Origin: Rhytidiadelphus loreus
Lineage: Eukaryota > Streptophyta > Bryopsida > Hypnales > Hylocomiaceae
Assembly (NCBI GenBank): GCA_947034895.1
Contig: OX344763.1
Location: 76,031,093-76,095,092 of the forward strand
Length of the DNA: 64,000 bases
Direction: 5' to 3'
Shown: positions 1 to 11,784 of the stretch, one piece after another
How positions within the stretch are numbered: the stretch's first letter is position 1
How the letters are laid out: the number at the start of each line of letters is the position of its first letter
Program-made: the position numbers and the translations under genes
Notes under the pieces: generated by a model
Told to the model about the DNA's origin: nothing
The model's database searches: none
Seen by the model: only the letters and a program-made list of their open reading frames with translations

Positions 1-3000
1 TGGAGTGTCGGCGTCGCCGTCCTCCACAACAACCAAGATATCCACTTGAGCTGAATGAATTCCCTAGTTTTCCGAATTGGTTGAGGGCAAAAGTAGATGT
101 TGTAGAATTAGCTGGTGAAGAACTCGACAACGACATTGTACAATACGCCTGCCCACCTGAATGTTACGCGACCTCCCACCGCCACATGTATACATGTGGC
201 ATGCATCTACGCGTCCGCAGTTCTGAAGTTGGACTTGTAACCCGTGATTCTTGTGTTGTGGCATCATTTATAAGCCAACTTCGATGGGGACTTCTCTAAG
301 GACGCCCCATTGAGAGAACTGGTGATTATGTGGAGTACATAGAAGAAATTCTAGAGTTGGATTATCGCAATCATTGCACAACAGTGCTAGTGTGCGACTG
401 GGTTCGCAACTCTCAAGATGCACGGTATCCGAATGTACAGAGGGACAAATATGGGTTTACATTGGCGAACTTCAACCGCATGGATGGGAAGGTGCATGCC
501 GATTCCTTTGCATTCCCATTACATTGCCAGCAAGTGTTTTTTTCAAACGATCCCAACAAACGTGGATGGAAGGTGGTCTGTAGAACTGATGTTCATGGAA
601 GACGTGGACGATTACACCTTCCTGAATCATTAAATCAGATCATCGATGTCAGAAATGACTCTGACTTTATCGGTTTACAACCGGTATTGTTGGCAACTAA
701 GCCTCGACGAGATGCAGTGACAATTGGAGGCACGTACATCACAGTACCTTCTGAGACAACAACAGAAGAAGATGCACATGCGGCACAGTAGCAGAGAAGT
801 ACTACTGAAGTGTTTGTTGTAATATTGATGCTAAGAAGATTAGTTACCAAAAACTATTTTATGTATATAGTACAACATGAAGAGTGTTTGTTCTTTAGTT
901 TTTATGAATGCTAACATCTGTTAGCATGTGTTCCTATATTAAAACTATGTTATGAGTGACATATGAAGTTGTCTGTTGCTAATGAATGTATGAAATGCCT
1001 GCATCTACTACAATTTGCTTCAAAATGGTAGTGCTAATGACCTACCTTGGATGTTCAAGGGTTTTAGACGCCCATGTAGTAATGAATTAATGATGGATAT
1101 TGTACTACACTATTTTGAGAAACTGTACAAGAAATTTTATAATATATGATGGTGAATAACTGAATATTATAGGACATGTGCATGTGAAGCACAAGAAAAT
1201 TGTGTTGGTGCACCTTGTCAACCCCTGAAGGACCATTATCCCGCTGTGGGGGAAATGGGATTTTAGGTGGGTATGTACGGGCCGAAATTTTTCCCTTATT
1301 TTTCGAATTTCTTTTTAACAAAGGTAGAAAATTGGATGTACTTTGTAAAAATATAATTATTTTCTCAATCAGTGCCTGAGAACAAAAGCTCTGTCCAAAG
1401 AACTTCAAAACAAGAAAGGAAGGGCAACCACCACAAATTTCAGATTTTTATTTTTGTTTTTTTGAAATTTTTCCTTGTAGATAATTTTTTGGAGTACATA
1501 GAAAGCTTTGATTCATTCTATTTGCATTTGTTATGAGAAAGTTCTGGACAATCTTGTTTTTCGGACAATTACAACATTTTCTTTTCAAAAAAAACTTATA
1601 GGATTCATTTTTTAATGCACTTTTTGCAATTTAAAAAAAAAAAGCTTCCCATGGATTAGTTTTCTTACACACACAATCTCACCATTGGAATTAGTGAATT
1701 CAAATTGCATTAGTAAGATATTAATATTTTAGATTTTCCTTCTATCTCATACGTACTTCAACTTAACAATGTCTAGAAGAATGAAAATTGCGTTTTTATG
1801 GATTTCTTTTTTTCCCCTAGATTGTCAACTCAATTCTGCACTATAAAGATGAAAAGCTCAAAAAATTTTACTGAAAAAAATTTAAGTTAAAAAATGTTCA
1901 AAGTCAAAAAATTGATCTAGTCCTACAATGTGCTAAAGAATTTGTTATTTTCACTTTAAACATACATATCTTGCAATCTATGCAACCAAAAATTATGTAA
2001 ATTTTCCTACACATTTGCATACTAGTTAGATGTAAGATCGTATATTTAGATGTGGGGGAAAAAAAGGTTTCAATTTCATTTACTTTTTGCTATATATAAA
2101 AATGGCAACTCAAAGTGTTTTTTGGCAGAATAAAGGCCTTCGTCCTTTAGGGGTTAAATTGCTATGAAAGTGTTTGAACCTTCACACTTTCAATTGCACA
2201 TATCATAATATGTTTTGCTGGGGCACTACAGGCCCATTACAGACTTCATTCCCATATTGTAAAGCAGACATAACAACAAGGAATAAAAAATTCAATGAAC
2301 AAAATTCATTAATAGAAATGAACATATATATAAATATGCCACGAAACTAACAAAAATATTGAATGAACAATATGAGGTGTACCGCGAAATTTCTATAAAT
2401 GAAGGAAATGTTGAAATTAACATGGCATTATATTTAGCACATCATACTTAGGCTAACTGGCTAGCTGTGGGTGACCATACTTAATTCATTTGGGGGATAT
2501 ATACATATATAAGCATTAATCTTATTCTTTTCATTTGGAAAGCTACACTGGAACGGGTGTTTTCTAGCCACTAAAGTTCATTACACAAAATTGCATGTTC
2601 ATATGTGCTAATAACCTCCTCTTTCAAAAAATATATATATATTTTTTTCATAATGTATTAATTAAACTGCATTTTCTTAATACATTTCTACATTATTCTC
2701 GTTGTAAAATTTAAAATATCATAAACTCTAACAATTCTATAAACTTCTTTATGTACATAAAACTCAGTCAATTTGTAAATATATATACATATTTCTCAAA
2801 GGTAACTTGAATTAGCCACTACAAACATAAAAAGGATCAATAATAACGACATTCTTTCCTCTTGGTCATTCTGAGCTTCAGGCTCATTGCAATTGTTACA
2901 TTTGCTCTATACTATCGACATGCACTGATGCACATAGTACTTGAATTGAACAAGTGAGACAAAGGATTCTACAATTTCATTAATATGTATTATAGAAGTG

Positions 3001-3757
3001 AAGTTTTTGTAAAATGTGAACTTCATTTACTTCAAAAAAGACAAATATTTTAGTTTCTATGCGTGTATATATATATAAAAGAAAATATGAAAGGGTTGCA
3101 CTCAAAAAAGGGCACACAAATTTTTAAAAGCTAATTATAATTTGGCATATGTAATTACTATAGAGAGAACAAAATTTCCTAAGCAGAGACCTTAATTTTT
3201 TATGTAAAATTTCTGAAATAATTGTTGCTCAAATTCCTTCTACCAACTTCTGTAGGGAACTGAAATAATGTTTTGAAAAGAAAAATTTGGACAATAGGTC
3301 AGCTTTTTGCCCTAACCGCATCAATTTCTATATTCTAGCCTTTGAAATACTTAAAAATAAAGTGGTCCCACCCAAAATTAATGTGTGAAAAAAAATATTG
3401 AAAAATGCAACGCAGCTACCTGTCCACTATGTTTTTTTACTGTTGGTCAATTTTTACTGTCAACCCGTAGTAAGTTCTGAAGACTTTAATGCAGTGAATC
3501 GAAACCTCTCAACTGACGTGGCAATTGTATGTTTTTAGCTGCGTTTTTCGTAACATAAACATATTGTAGTCAATGTCTGAAGAAACATACACGTCTGACA
3601 AAACGTCATCATGTTTGTGCATTGACATCCATGCGTCTTCTGAAACATGTAGGACAAATGTGCCTTCAAAACCTAAAAACCCTGTAACAAAGTGATGTTA
3701 AGGAAAACAATACCTGTTTTTTCTTAACGACACTAAAAACACGGGTTTCTTATAGTG
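1..3757 (+). mobile_element. 3' part of a CACTA (En/Spm-type) transposon
   Basis: The left end lies outside the window. The right end is taken as TTTCTTATAGTG at 3746-3757, one base from the canonical CACTA right terminus TTTCTTGTAGTG. The CACTA-type transposase remnant at 3-791 has the matching orientation. The last 300 bases hold short related motifs (GTCTGAAGAAACATA, TCTGAAACATGTAGG) of the kind found as subterminal repeats. From 792 to about 3450 the DNA is AT-rich with no coding frame I can support. The element appears to abut, and probably interrupts, the LTR-like copy that starts at 3758. The target duplication cannot be checked because the left end is missing. Confidence 0.6.
3..791 (+). 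pseudogene. CACTA transposase C-terminus (DUF4216-like), broken
   Basis: One reading frame runs from the window edge to the TAG at 789-791, broken only by TAA at 297-299. The first part has the 'EFPSFPNWLR' and 'YACPPEC' pattern seen upstream of DUF4216 in plant TNP2-like transposases. After the stop, the DUF4216 hallmarks follow in order: 'EEILELDY', 'YGFTLANFNRM' and 'QQVFFSNDPNKRGWKVV'. In this family the region lies at the C-terminal end of the CACTA transposase, downstream of the catalytic domain, so the catalytic part should lie left of the window. The in-frame stop makes this copy a pseudogene unless the TAA is a sequencing error. Confidence 0.75.
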
Positions 3758-4510
3758 TCTAGTAGTGACCAGTCTTGGGTCAATTGAAGAGTTGAAAGGT
3801 CCTAGTGTAACCGGAAGTAGGAATTAGATTGGAATTTCGAGTCTTTCAGTTATCCGGTTCCAAGTTCTGTCTAAGGATCATGGTCTGGGTAGAATCTGTC
3901 GTTGTAGTATTGAGAGGTTGGTGAGGATTCCTTGCGTGACCTGTTGGACTGGATCCACATCCGGATCAGTTGTGAGGGAATAATTGCTACCTAGTGTTTG
4001 TCTTGTGTTTTGTTGTTTAAAGTGGAACTTCAATCATTCTAAAACATTGAAGGGTAGGATTTACGTGTTCTTCCAAAACCCCAAGAGCGGACCCCTCTGA
4101 GATAGAGGTTAAACTTCATATTTTGGTTACAAAAGATTGCTAGATACGGATCCAGACCCGGAAGAGGAACAAGATTATGACACTCCTTCTAGTTCCGCAT
4201 ACGTCTAGCTGGACATTCTTTTATTTTCTCGGATAGGGAGAGGAATAGGATTATGACACTCCTTGTTTCGAGATGGTGTTTGGATTGTGGGATTTGAGAG
4301 GAAAAAGGTTTAGTGATGGTTGGCAATGTAAACCATTTCCGGCTTCAGATCCGATTATAGTGTGTTTTTGTAGGCTTCCGCATCCTAATCCGATCAGCCT
4401 TAGGAAACTACGGATAAATCTCTAGGGAACGATACACGAGTCATCATAAAAGTATTTTTAGTCATTTTTAAACGCTTACTAGGACAATTGTGCTTTCTTG
4501 TGCTACGACA
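3758..4510 (-). mobile_element. truncated second copy of the TGTCG...CGACA LTR-like element
   Basis: Read on the minus strand from 4510, this begins TGTCGTAGCAC. It then shares CTAGTAAGCG, a CGTGTATCGTTCCCTAG block and a CCGGA/TCCGGAT-rich vocabulary with the complete element at 7301-10718, in the opposite orientation. The block resembles the 3' end of LTRs of Athila/Tat-type Gypsy elements of plants. Its other end is missing; the CACTA terminus at 3757 lies exactly where homology would have to continue, so the CACTA element probably inserted here. Gene A reading ends immediately at its border. Confidence 0.5.
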
Positions 4511-4518
4511 GGTGACTC

Positions 4519-6445
4519 TCATGTTTTTGCCGGCCGCGTTTGAGATACAGATGTCATGGGATTCACTAGACTTGGGACCTCTACCCTTGACGACGGCAGA
4601 CCCGAAGATGTTGACGAGCCTGGCATCTCTTGTGAAGAACATGCACTTGGTGTGGGAAATGTATCAAGACCATCATCATCATCGTCCTCCTCCTCCTCCT
4701 CCTCCTCTTCCTCCTCAACTTCCAAGCGTCTTTTGCTTGCCCGGTTGCTTGGGGAACCTACACCCGACCTAGGCCTCATCATTTTGGGCGTTGTCTGTGA
4801 CGATGGTACCGTCAGATACTATATCTCGTCAACAACGTACCTTGATGCCAGGAAATTGTTTTTGTCTAGCGCAATCCCTTTGGTAGCAATATCACTCCAC
4901 ATATCTGATTCGATGTCCGGCACTGTTGCATACACATTCATACCACTCATCTACGCAACATAGATAGAAGGAAGTGATTAGTGACCCTGGCATTCAAATG
5001 GCAAATTCTACAAGTCTAGGCAATGGTGTGCAATTCAGGTTGCAGCGACCTAAATTGAAAGAGGTCGCTTACCAGTGTAGCACATGTCAATTTCCCTCCT
5101 ACAAACAACGAGAACACGCTCGATCTCGGATGGCAAAACTTCTCCACTACCCAGAGATAAAATTCCATCCTCAGCTCCATATTGTACATTCGGAATGGAA
5201 GCTCATTGTACTTCTTTGATTCTTTGTACACAGAAGTGTCTGGAGCTTTAAACTCCGGCTGAATTTTTGTCTAGAAAATGTTGTCTAGGCTTTGAAGGAA
5301 TATAAGCAAAAAAAATTTCATTGCCTTGGCGCTATTCGCGGGTAGGTCCATTATTCTCTTGTTCTTGGACGGGTAATAATCGGCAAATGACAAATTGAAT
5401 GTCTTCAGGACATTATGTTTCTTGACGTACGCTAGGACCTATGTCTGGTCCACTTTCTCCGCACAGATGAACAACCACGTTTTGATTTCTTTGAGGAGAG
5501 GAGTCTTCTCTATTTGAAATGATGTCAAGACTCCGTAGAAGTATGGATTCTCGATACTGGACTTCTCCTTCTCTAGGACCCCTGGAATGCATCTAAAGTC
5601 AATTACTCCCAGCATAACCTCGTTCTTGGTCTCCGTAGTCTATAACAGTCTTGGCCACAGTGTCCACTTGTTAGTGCCGATGTTGTAAGGCCTCATGTAT
5701 GTGATCCCTTTCGGCATGCTGAAGTTTTTCTTTTTGTCGAGGAAAATCTTGAAGAACTCCACCGCCCGCGGCGATATCTGCTCTACTGACTTGTTCTTGG
5801 CCTTTAGTTGCTTTCCAGTTCCGAAGAACTTATCACCGGGACACTCGACAAGAAGATTCATTGTCGTGCTTGATATGCTATGACTTCGCTTGAATTCCCT
5901 CCAGTTGGTGACAATAAGTTTGCCATTAGCGTTGAAGAATCCAAGGTCGGGGTCGATTTTGTAGAGTGCTTTTTTCACTAGCTGCTTCCGTTTGCATCGT
6001 TCGACCCATTCTTTCGTACTATAGCAGCTTTCAAGAACCGACGTTGTAGCCTTGATGGTAACCATCGGGTATCCGTGCTTCCGCTTGGAGCCAGACTGGT
6101 TCAGGATGTGTTTTGCCAGCTTCCCAAGATCATGGTAGCTAAGATTTCCAAAAGGTTTGAAGAAGTCCTGACTAAGGGCGCAGTTGTCTTGGTTCCAATT
6201 CTCTTTTTCGTTGAAGTCCATCAACGTGTCTGGATCATATAGCTCCCCATGTGCAGCATTCATAATGACTTCGCTCCACGAATTGTATACTTTGTTAGGT
6301 GCGATAATAATCTTGAGCTCGTTGACGAGCTTGAACTTCTCCTCTACACCTTTTTTCTTGGCAGCCATGTGATTTTTATTGACATCGATCATGACAAATT
6401 GTTGGTGCATTGTTTTTTCAAATGCCTGCATAAACTCGAATACAT
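4519..6445 (-). pseudogene. gene A, C-terminal part (methyltransferase-like motif, acidic tail)
   Basis: Continuation of gene A. A frame enters after an intron that ends TTTATGCAG near 6431. It then runs through in-frame TAG codons at 5640-5642, 5439-5441 and 5271-5273 to 'CHPRSSVFSLFVGGK' near 5070-5120. That segment resembles motif I of permuted amino-methyltransferases (PGDxVxxxFxGG) but has lost the PGD. The exon ends at GTAAGC near 5079. The last exon encodes a run of twelve Glu and five Asp around 4670-4720 and ends in TGA at 4519-4521. Two hairpin units (5028-5060, 6528-6560) lie in the introns, just after the donor sites. The stops mean no full-length product. The methyltransferase assignment rests on resemblance to gene B and one motif, so it is tentative. 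Confidence 0.55.
5028..5060. repeat. hairpin unit (family 1) in gene A intron
   Basis: GTGCAATTCAGGTTGCAGCG followed by an imperfect reverse complement. It is one of 13 units of the 33-bp palindrome family, located about 20 bases inside a gene A intron after the GTAAGC donor. Confidence 0.7.
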
Positions 6446-6466
6446 TAGAATCATTCAGCACACATT

Positions 6467-7300
6467 TCAAAGGTGCAACCGATCAGGCCTATTATCGTTA
6501 GTAAAGAACGCAAGGTAGAAGGCAACCGTGCAATTCAGCTCGGGGCGACCTGATTTACATACCCGGAATTTGGTTGTCTCGCGAATACTCTCTCTGGTTC
6601 TCTTCGTGATTGTGATAGTCCCGAGAGTTGTTGCCTCCTTCCGGTTCTTCGGACTTCCCATTGTCACCCACACCGTCCGGGCTCCGAGAATGTTTGTCGC
6701 CCAAGATGGTTGGATTGCTTGAAAGTGGTTAGTACGGTTATAATATGCGGATATTGACCGCAACTGCTCAGCATCCTTGGACCAAACTATGAAGCAATTC
6801 CATTTCTCAAATTGCGCACAAGTTTCCTAGTTGACGCCGCTTTCTTCATCCATCATCATCCTACTTGCGGCAACGTTGTGTTGGCCATTGATGATGTAGA
6901 ATAGGCTGCCTACAATGTCTTCCCACTTCTCCGGCTTCTTTTTGTGGCCGACTGGCATGACATAGAGGGTCTGCTTTGCACTCTTGTCAGGAATGTTTAC
7001 AAGCCAGTTCATCATGTTCCTGACAATTCTATCTTCCATTACTCGGATGTTGAACTCGGCAGGTGCTTCAATGAGGCGCTCCAGAGGAAGTTCTTTCTTC
7101 ACGTCAGCGGGCAGAACATACGCACTTGAGCATGTCTCCCAGTACCTTCTGTAGACCGCGTTTACCACCTTGTAATCTAGTTTGCGCTCTGTATTCAATG
7201 CCTGGGGTACACTGAGCATCATGTCCGCGTAACTTAGTTCACCTTGGCCTGATTGCTCGGATGCCTTGTCTGTGGGGGATTTCACAGAGGTTGATGCTAG
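6467..7300 (-). pseudogene. gene A, central part with ParB-like NGQH motif
   Basis: The frame enters at the LTR insertion point (7296-7300). It encodes 'EFNIRVMEDRIVRNMMNWL' and then 'FYIINGQHNVAAS' around 6863-6905, which looks like the NGQH/DGxHR catalytic-loop signature of ParB/sulfiredoxin-like folds. TAG at 6827-6829 interrupts the frame; reading continues in the same frame into 'WNCFIVWSKD' and 'PSWATNILGARTVW'. The exon ends at a GTATGTAA donor near 6560, where a hairpin unit begins. A TTACTAAC branch-site-like sequence lies near 6500. I read this as a transposon-borne gene related to gene B at 24.9-36.1 kb, now inactive. No biochemical function is demonstrated. Confidence 0.55.
6528..6560. 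repeat. hairpin unit (family 1) in gene A intron
   Basis: GTGCAATTCAGCTCGGGGCG followed by an imperfect reverse complement. On the gene's strand it starts at the GTATGTAA splice donor itself, so donor and hairpin overlap. Confidence 0.7.
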
Positions 7301-8397
7301 TGTCGTGCACGTAATACTGTAGTAAGCGCTCTTAACCACAACAAAGTGGCAAGATAACACGGAATATCGTCCCAGGGAACCCCAGAGGGTGTTCTAAATT
7401 CCTTCTAATCCGGTTTATTGTAACTACTTCAAATTTCACTCCCTACCCGGATTCTTTCTCTATCCGGACTCTCTACCGGATCCGGATTATCACAAACACC
7501 AGATCCGTAACTTACAAACACGATTTTCGATACTTCTGTTTCACCTTTAGAGGGTCCTCACTGACTTTTACGGAGGGGTAAGGACAACACCACTCCTTGT
7601 ATCTTACTAACTCTAACTTCCTAATGACACGTACCCAAAGATCTTTCCGTCACAAACAAGGAACAAATTGGCTGACCCTCACAACTTCGGATTTCTCCAG
7701 AAGCAGGTCACTCAGAATACAACCCGACACCTCTTGCTACAACGACAAATACAAGACTTACCCAGAAACTGAGATGGGGTCCGGTACTAGCACTCCAACT
7801 TGTGTTTTGCAAACGGACGGAACTTTCCGGGTGAGCGGGGTTTTTCCACAGACGGTTGCTTATCTCCGCACGGAACCCTCCCTGGCCTTCCGGACTTGCA
7901 CCCACACCACCAACGCCGGACTCCGCACAACTTCCTACACACGCTAAAACCGCTTCCCTGGACAACACACAGTTCACAGATCCGAGAAACCCTAAATCCG
8001 GACTCCTCCTTACCACCTCTCTACTCTGTAGCCAAAACCTTCAAGCAAGCGCCCAAGCAACCTTCAAACTCCCAAGGAAAAGGAAACCAAGGACCCACAA
8101 AGAAAACTAAGGCAATGAGTAAAAAGACAATAAAAATGCACACATATATTTACTGCTCAAAATAAGAAATAGCAAGAAAAGGAATGAAGGACTACAAGCG
8201 GTCCCTTCCTTTTATAAACAAAACAACATGCCGTAAAACCCGCGGAAAGTGCTACTAAACACCATCCTAAACTGCTCTAAAAGTCCGGACGGATAAGTTT
8301 AACTGAAACTTACCCCTGAAAATCCGGAATCCGGGTTCTGACTGAGACCCGGAACTCTAAGTCTAACAAAAAGATAACTAAAAACACTATCAGTCTA

Positions 8398-10298
8398 ACT
8401 ATCTACTTTTCCTTCCGCTGTTTCTTCGAACTATTGTCAAATCTTAACTATCCCTGGGTGCTGGTCTTGCCTTGGGGTGTACGGAGGGACGCCCGGGTGA
8501 TGATCGACGTCTTCCGGACAGGAGGACTGTCAGAATCCGTCTCGTCCGTATGGACGAGAGACCAGTCCGCCTTCTCCAATGACTTCGGATCCTCCTCCAC
8601 TTCTGCCTCCTCTACTTCCGCCTCCTCCGATATCTCGATGGGATCCGGTGTAGGTAAAGGCATCGGTGGAGCTGGTTCGATATCCTTGAACTGCTCCGGA
8701 TGCATCCGTGCCGGATTCTGGACAAGGTCGATCCGGGCATCCAAACTGCTCCGGACCGGCATATCCTGACCCAGAAATCCGGATGAGGGACCCCCTTGAG
8801 TGACAATGTGGATCAGTGACCCAAATTGACCTGTCCGTTTGATGGGCGAGATGGGAGGTTGAGTTGCTGGAGTTGCGATGACATCCGGAACTTCCGGAAA
8901 TCCCCCGAAGTCGAGAGGCTTGTTCGGATCCATGTTCGCCATCATGGACCGGAACTCCTTCAACGATGCCTCCATTCTTCCGGACATCTCCACCATCACC
9001 CGGACTATCTTCGTGTTGGTGAGGGCCGCGGACGTCTTCTGCATCTCGTCATACAGTGCCGCCTTGTGATAGAGGTCCGACGGACTGACCATCCATTTCT
9101 GGAAGGTCTGGAACGCTTTGTATGCCTTCTGCGTCGCCCCTTGAGACTGGTACAGCTCTCCTTCCGTCCAGATCAGCTTCCCCTTGAGCGCATCCCGTTC
9201 CGTCTTCAAGTTCCGGATTTCCGTCCTCATCTCGTTCCATTCCGACTCGGCCGGTAACGCCTTCAGCGTGTCCACCAGGTTTTCCGGTTCACACTTCACC
9301 ACTTCTACGGACCGGAGTACGATCTCCGTGAGCCTGTCGTGGTAATCCTTCGCGGTCCAGATCCACTCTTCTCCGCACTCGAAGAAGCGTGGTCCTTCCC
9401 ACTCTTGTTTATCCTAGATGAGAAAGGGACCCGGGAATTTACCTCTGGCAGCCGGAAGTGTAGACTTCCGTCTTTTGCTTCCCGATGCCTGCTCCCATTC
9501 CTCCTTCTCCCTCTGTGTCTGCTTCGGTTCCGGTTCCGGCTTCTCTTCCTTGATCTCCGGCTTGACTTCTGGCTTGGCTTCCTCCTCCTCCTCCTCAGAC
9601 TCCTACGTCTCCTGCTCCTTATTGTCAGAGCAGTTGCATTGGAGCATGATGAGACCGGTCTCATAATCCGTCGCCTCGTCTTCCGTCAATAGTTCCCGGT
9701 GCTGGTACAGGTGGAGCAGGTACGTGCTGAGCGGGTTCGGCTTGTTCTTCGCCAAGTTCCCGGCGCAGCGCCCCACCACGCTCGCCACAATCTGGCCCCA
9801 ATTCACGACCCGGTCTTGAAACGCCCCGAAGATCGTGTTGGCCATGGTTACCATAACTCGGGAACTCTTGTCCGGGTACAGGATCGGTAGCAGAAACCGG
9901 AGCAGCCGCCTGTGCCTCTCGTCCCGGCAGTCCTTGATCGCGTAGCCCTCCTTCGCGTGTGGTGGGTTCACGAACTTGTGTTGGTGGTACTGGTCCGTCC
10001 GGGCAGCGAATCCGCTTCCGGTTTGGGAGAACCCGTACACTTCCGCCCACAACTCCTCCGTCCACTGGTCCGGATGCCCACGTACGGTCTGGTCGTACTG
10101 GTTCGGAGCACCTACCACCAACTCCCGGAGCACCTGGTCACTCTGGACGTTCCAGGGTTTCTTCAGCAGACCTGCACAACCTAAGACAATCAAATCGTCC
10201 TCTAAATGCCGCAGGTGCAGCGGATCTTCCGGATATACCGGACTAATCTTCCGGGCCGGTACTATATACCATGTACTAACCCCTACCATCCGTCTCAC
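8398..10298 (-). pseudogene. unknown ORF inside the LTR-like element
   Basis: A single minus-strand frame starts at 10298 and runs about 630 codons. It is interrupted only by TAG at 9603-9605 and 9414-9416, and ends at TAG 8448-8450 or, if that is also read past, at a TAG near 8398. The N-terminal 230 residues are globular and unfamiliar ('WTEELWAEVYGFSQTG', 'LGCAGLLKKPW'). A Glu/Lys-rich linker follows (9430-9600). Then comes a coiled-coil segment ('EMRTEIRNLKTERDALKGKL', 9170-9240) and a Pro/Glu-rich tail. No zinc knuckle, protease or polymerase motif is visible. A gag-like or element-specific accessory protein is possible, but I do not recognise the family. A TATA box lies about 100 bases upstream. 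Confidence 0.5.
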
Positions 10299-10394
10299 CT
10301 TTCCTATCGCCGTAACCCTAACTCACCACACTTTCTCTCACTATCAGCCAGATGCGGAGCAACTGAAAGAGGGCGAGAAATGAGGAGGAACTAG

Positions 10395-10403
10395 GTTTAT
10401 ATA
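10395..10403 (-). promoter_or_regulatory. TATA box
   Basis: TATATAAAC on the minus strand, about 100 bases before the first ATG (10298) of the LTR-borne ORF and about 315 bases inside the element's 5' end. This is where a U3 promoter would be expected in an LTR. A GC-rich stretch with repeated CGTTCCGG lies just upstream (10430-10570). Confidence 0.5.
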
Positions 10404-10723
10404 GAATTCCTGCGCCCAACGTTCACTGTAACGGGAACGCAGGCTACAGTACGCCGTAACGTATCCCTAGTCTACCGCCGCAAGCTATTGAATTTAATGC
10501 CTGCGTTCCGGTTTCCTGCGTTCCGGCTCCTGAATCCGTCCACCCGGATGTCAAGTTCCGTCATGCTTCCGTACTGGTTCCGGAACGTAGTCTAAACTAA
10601 TTCTAAGTATTTATTTGTTTCCGCTAGTCTATGCCTAAACTAATTTTTTTCCATTTTGATCTATTTTAATTTTTCTTAGTCTATTAAGGTCCGTACTAAG
10701 CTATTACGGATTCCGACAGCTAG

Positions 10724-11428
10724 CAGACTCCCGCATGCTCCATGTGATGGCGTCTGTTTAGGTTTCTTGTTTCTTGTACCCCGACCCTGTGATGCTTGAC
10801 CTTGGTTTCCCAGAGACAGTTGGCTTCCTCCTTGACTTCCAATATCTACCGAGATTGTGTGAGCGGCCATGAATGACTTTTGCATGGCGTGCTTCTCCTC
10901 CAGGACCTCAAAGGAGTTCAATAGTAATCTTAACTTCTCACACAATCTTTTTCCATTTAGTGGCGTACCATCCTGATTGCAATAAGCCCCATCGTCCACC
11001 TTCTTCTCTAGTTGTTTAATTTCATTGCTATATGGAGTGGGCTCTAGACTCTTCAGAAGGGGCATTATGTTGAATGGGATTTTGTCGGAGTTTACGAGAA
11101 TCGTAAAGTGATACTGCTCATTGTTGAGCAACCCTGTCTTTGTTGTGACGCACCTCATTAGAATTAGCGGATAGATATCATGGATGATATCTTTCACTCT
11201 CTCTCCGTACAAGATTGGAATGTATAGTTGAGCATTACTGTACTTCATGGTGAAGTGGAAGTAATCTTTGAAGGGAATCATGGCTAGGCCCCAGGATTCC
11301 ACTTGCTTAGGGTCTTTGAACTCCCAGTACTCTCCGTCGTTCATCATCTCATCTTCCTCGTCCACTACTGTTACTTTTGTTGTGTTTTTCTTAAAGTAGA
11401 CGTTTAGATTTTCGATTTGGTCTTCCAT
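10724..11428 (-). pseudogene. gene A, N-terminal exon
   Basis: Opens with ATG at 11426-11428, immediately after an acceptor-like CACCCGCAG, so an upstream leader exon is likely. The frame encodes 'GEYWEFKDPKQVESWGLA', 'YIPILYGERVKDIIHDIYPL' and 'KKVDDGAYCNQDGTPLNGK', then a Gln/Ser-rich basic linker that runs into the LTR insertion at 10719-10723. The frame continues on the far side of the insertion (7300 downwards) in phase. I do not know the fold of this part. The four-unit hairpin cluster lies 360-780 bases upstream, in what would be the promoter or leader. With the central and C-terminal parts this is a gene of roughly 6.9 kb including the insertion. Confidence 0.55.
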
Positions 11429-11784
11429 TCTGCGGGTGAATAGAGATTAGGATATGATTAACTGAGTATCGATGATCATTTATTTACGAATATTTATGTT
11501 CGTGATTTAGTTAGCTGTCTAGTTGGATTCCTTGGATAATGGTTGATTCATATTTAGTATTTGTTTGTATGTGCAGTTTAGGTGGGTGCAAGTGTACAAC
11601 CTGATCTGCACACTCTCGTTCTATGGTATTATTGTCTTCTGATTTATTAATGTTGGTTCATACGTGGTATTTATCTCCTTCGGATGTCTTTATTATTTTT
11701 GCCTATTGAGTTTGGGTCTGTTTCTCTTTTTAATGTATAGGTTAGGAAGGATTGTCTATGATTTATTCTTCTGTAGAGGTACTC

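Larger units (their letters stand above)
7301..10718 (-). mobile_element. 3.4-kb LTR-like element (possible solo LTR), complete, duplication GCTAG
   Basis: The plus strand begins TGTCGTGCAC at 7301 and ends TTCCGACA at 10718, giving TG...CA ends with a 5-bp inverted TGTCG/CGACA. GCTAG is directly repeated at 7296-7300 and 10719-10723, the 5-bp duplication expected of retroviral-type integration. Skipping the insertion and one GCTAG restores gene A's reading frame exactly. No second internal copy of either end is visible, so it looks like a single LTR rather than an LTR pair with internal region. Near its 3' end (minus sense) is the GGGACGATA-type block that precedes the primer-binding site in Athila/Tat-like LTRs. 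It contains a TATA box and a long open frame, which is unusual for a solo LTR. A DNA element with 5-bp duplications is an alternative. Confidence 0.7.

Noticed and set aside
4488..4963. Plus-strand frames with poly-Ser or poly-Pro/His around 4660-4720
   Set aside because: They are opposite the Glu/Asp tract of gene A's C-terminal exon, which fits the gene's strand and phase better.
9339..10383. Plus-strand frames of 80-135 codons opposite the LTR-borne ORF
   Set aside because: Antisense shadows of the longer minus-strand frame; Leu/Ser/Pro-rich low-complexity products of its GC-rich codons.
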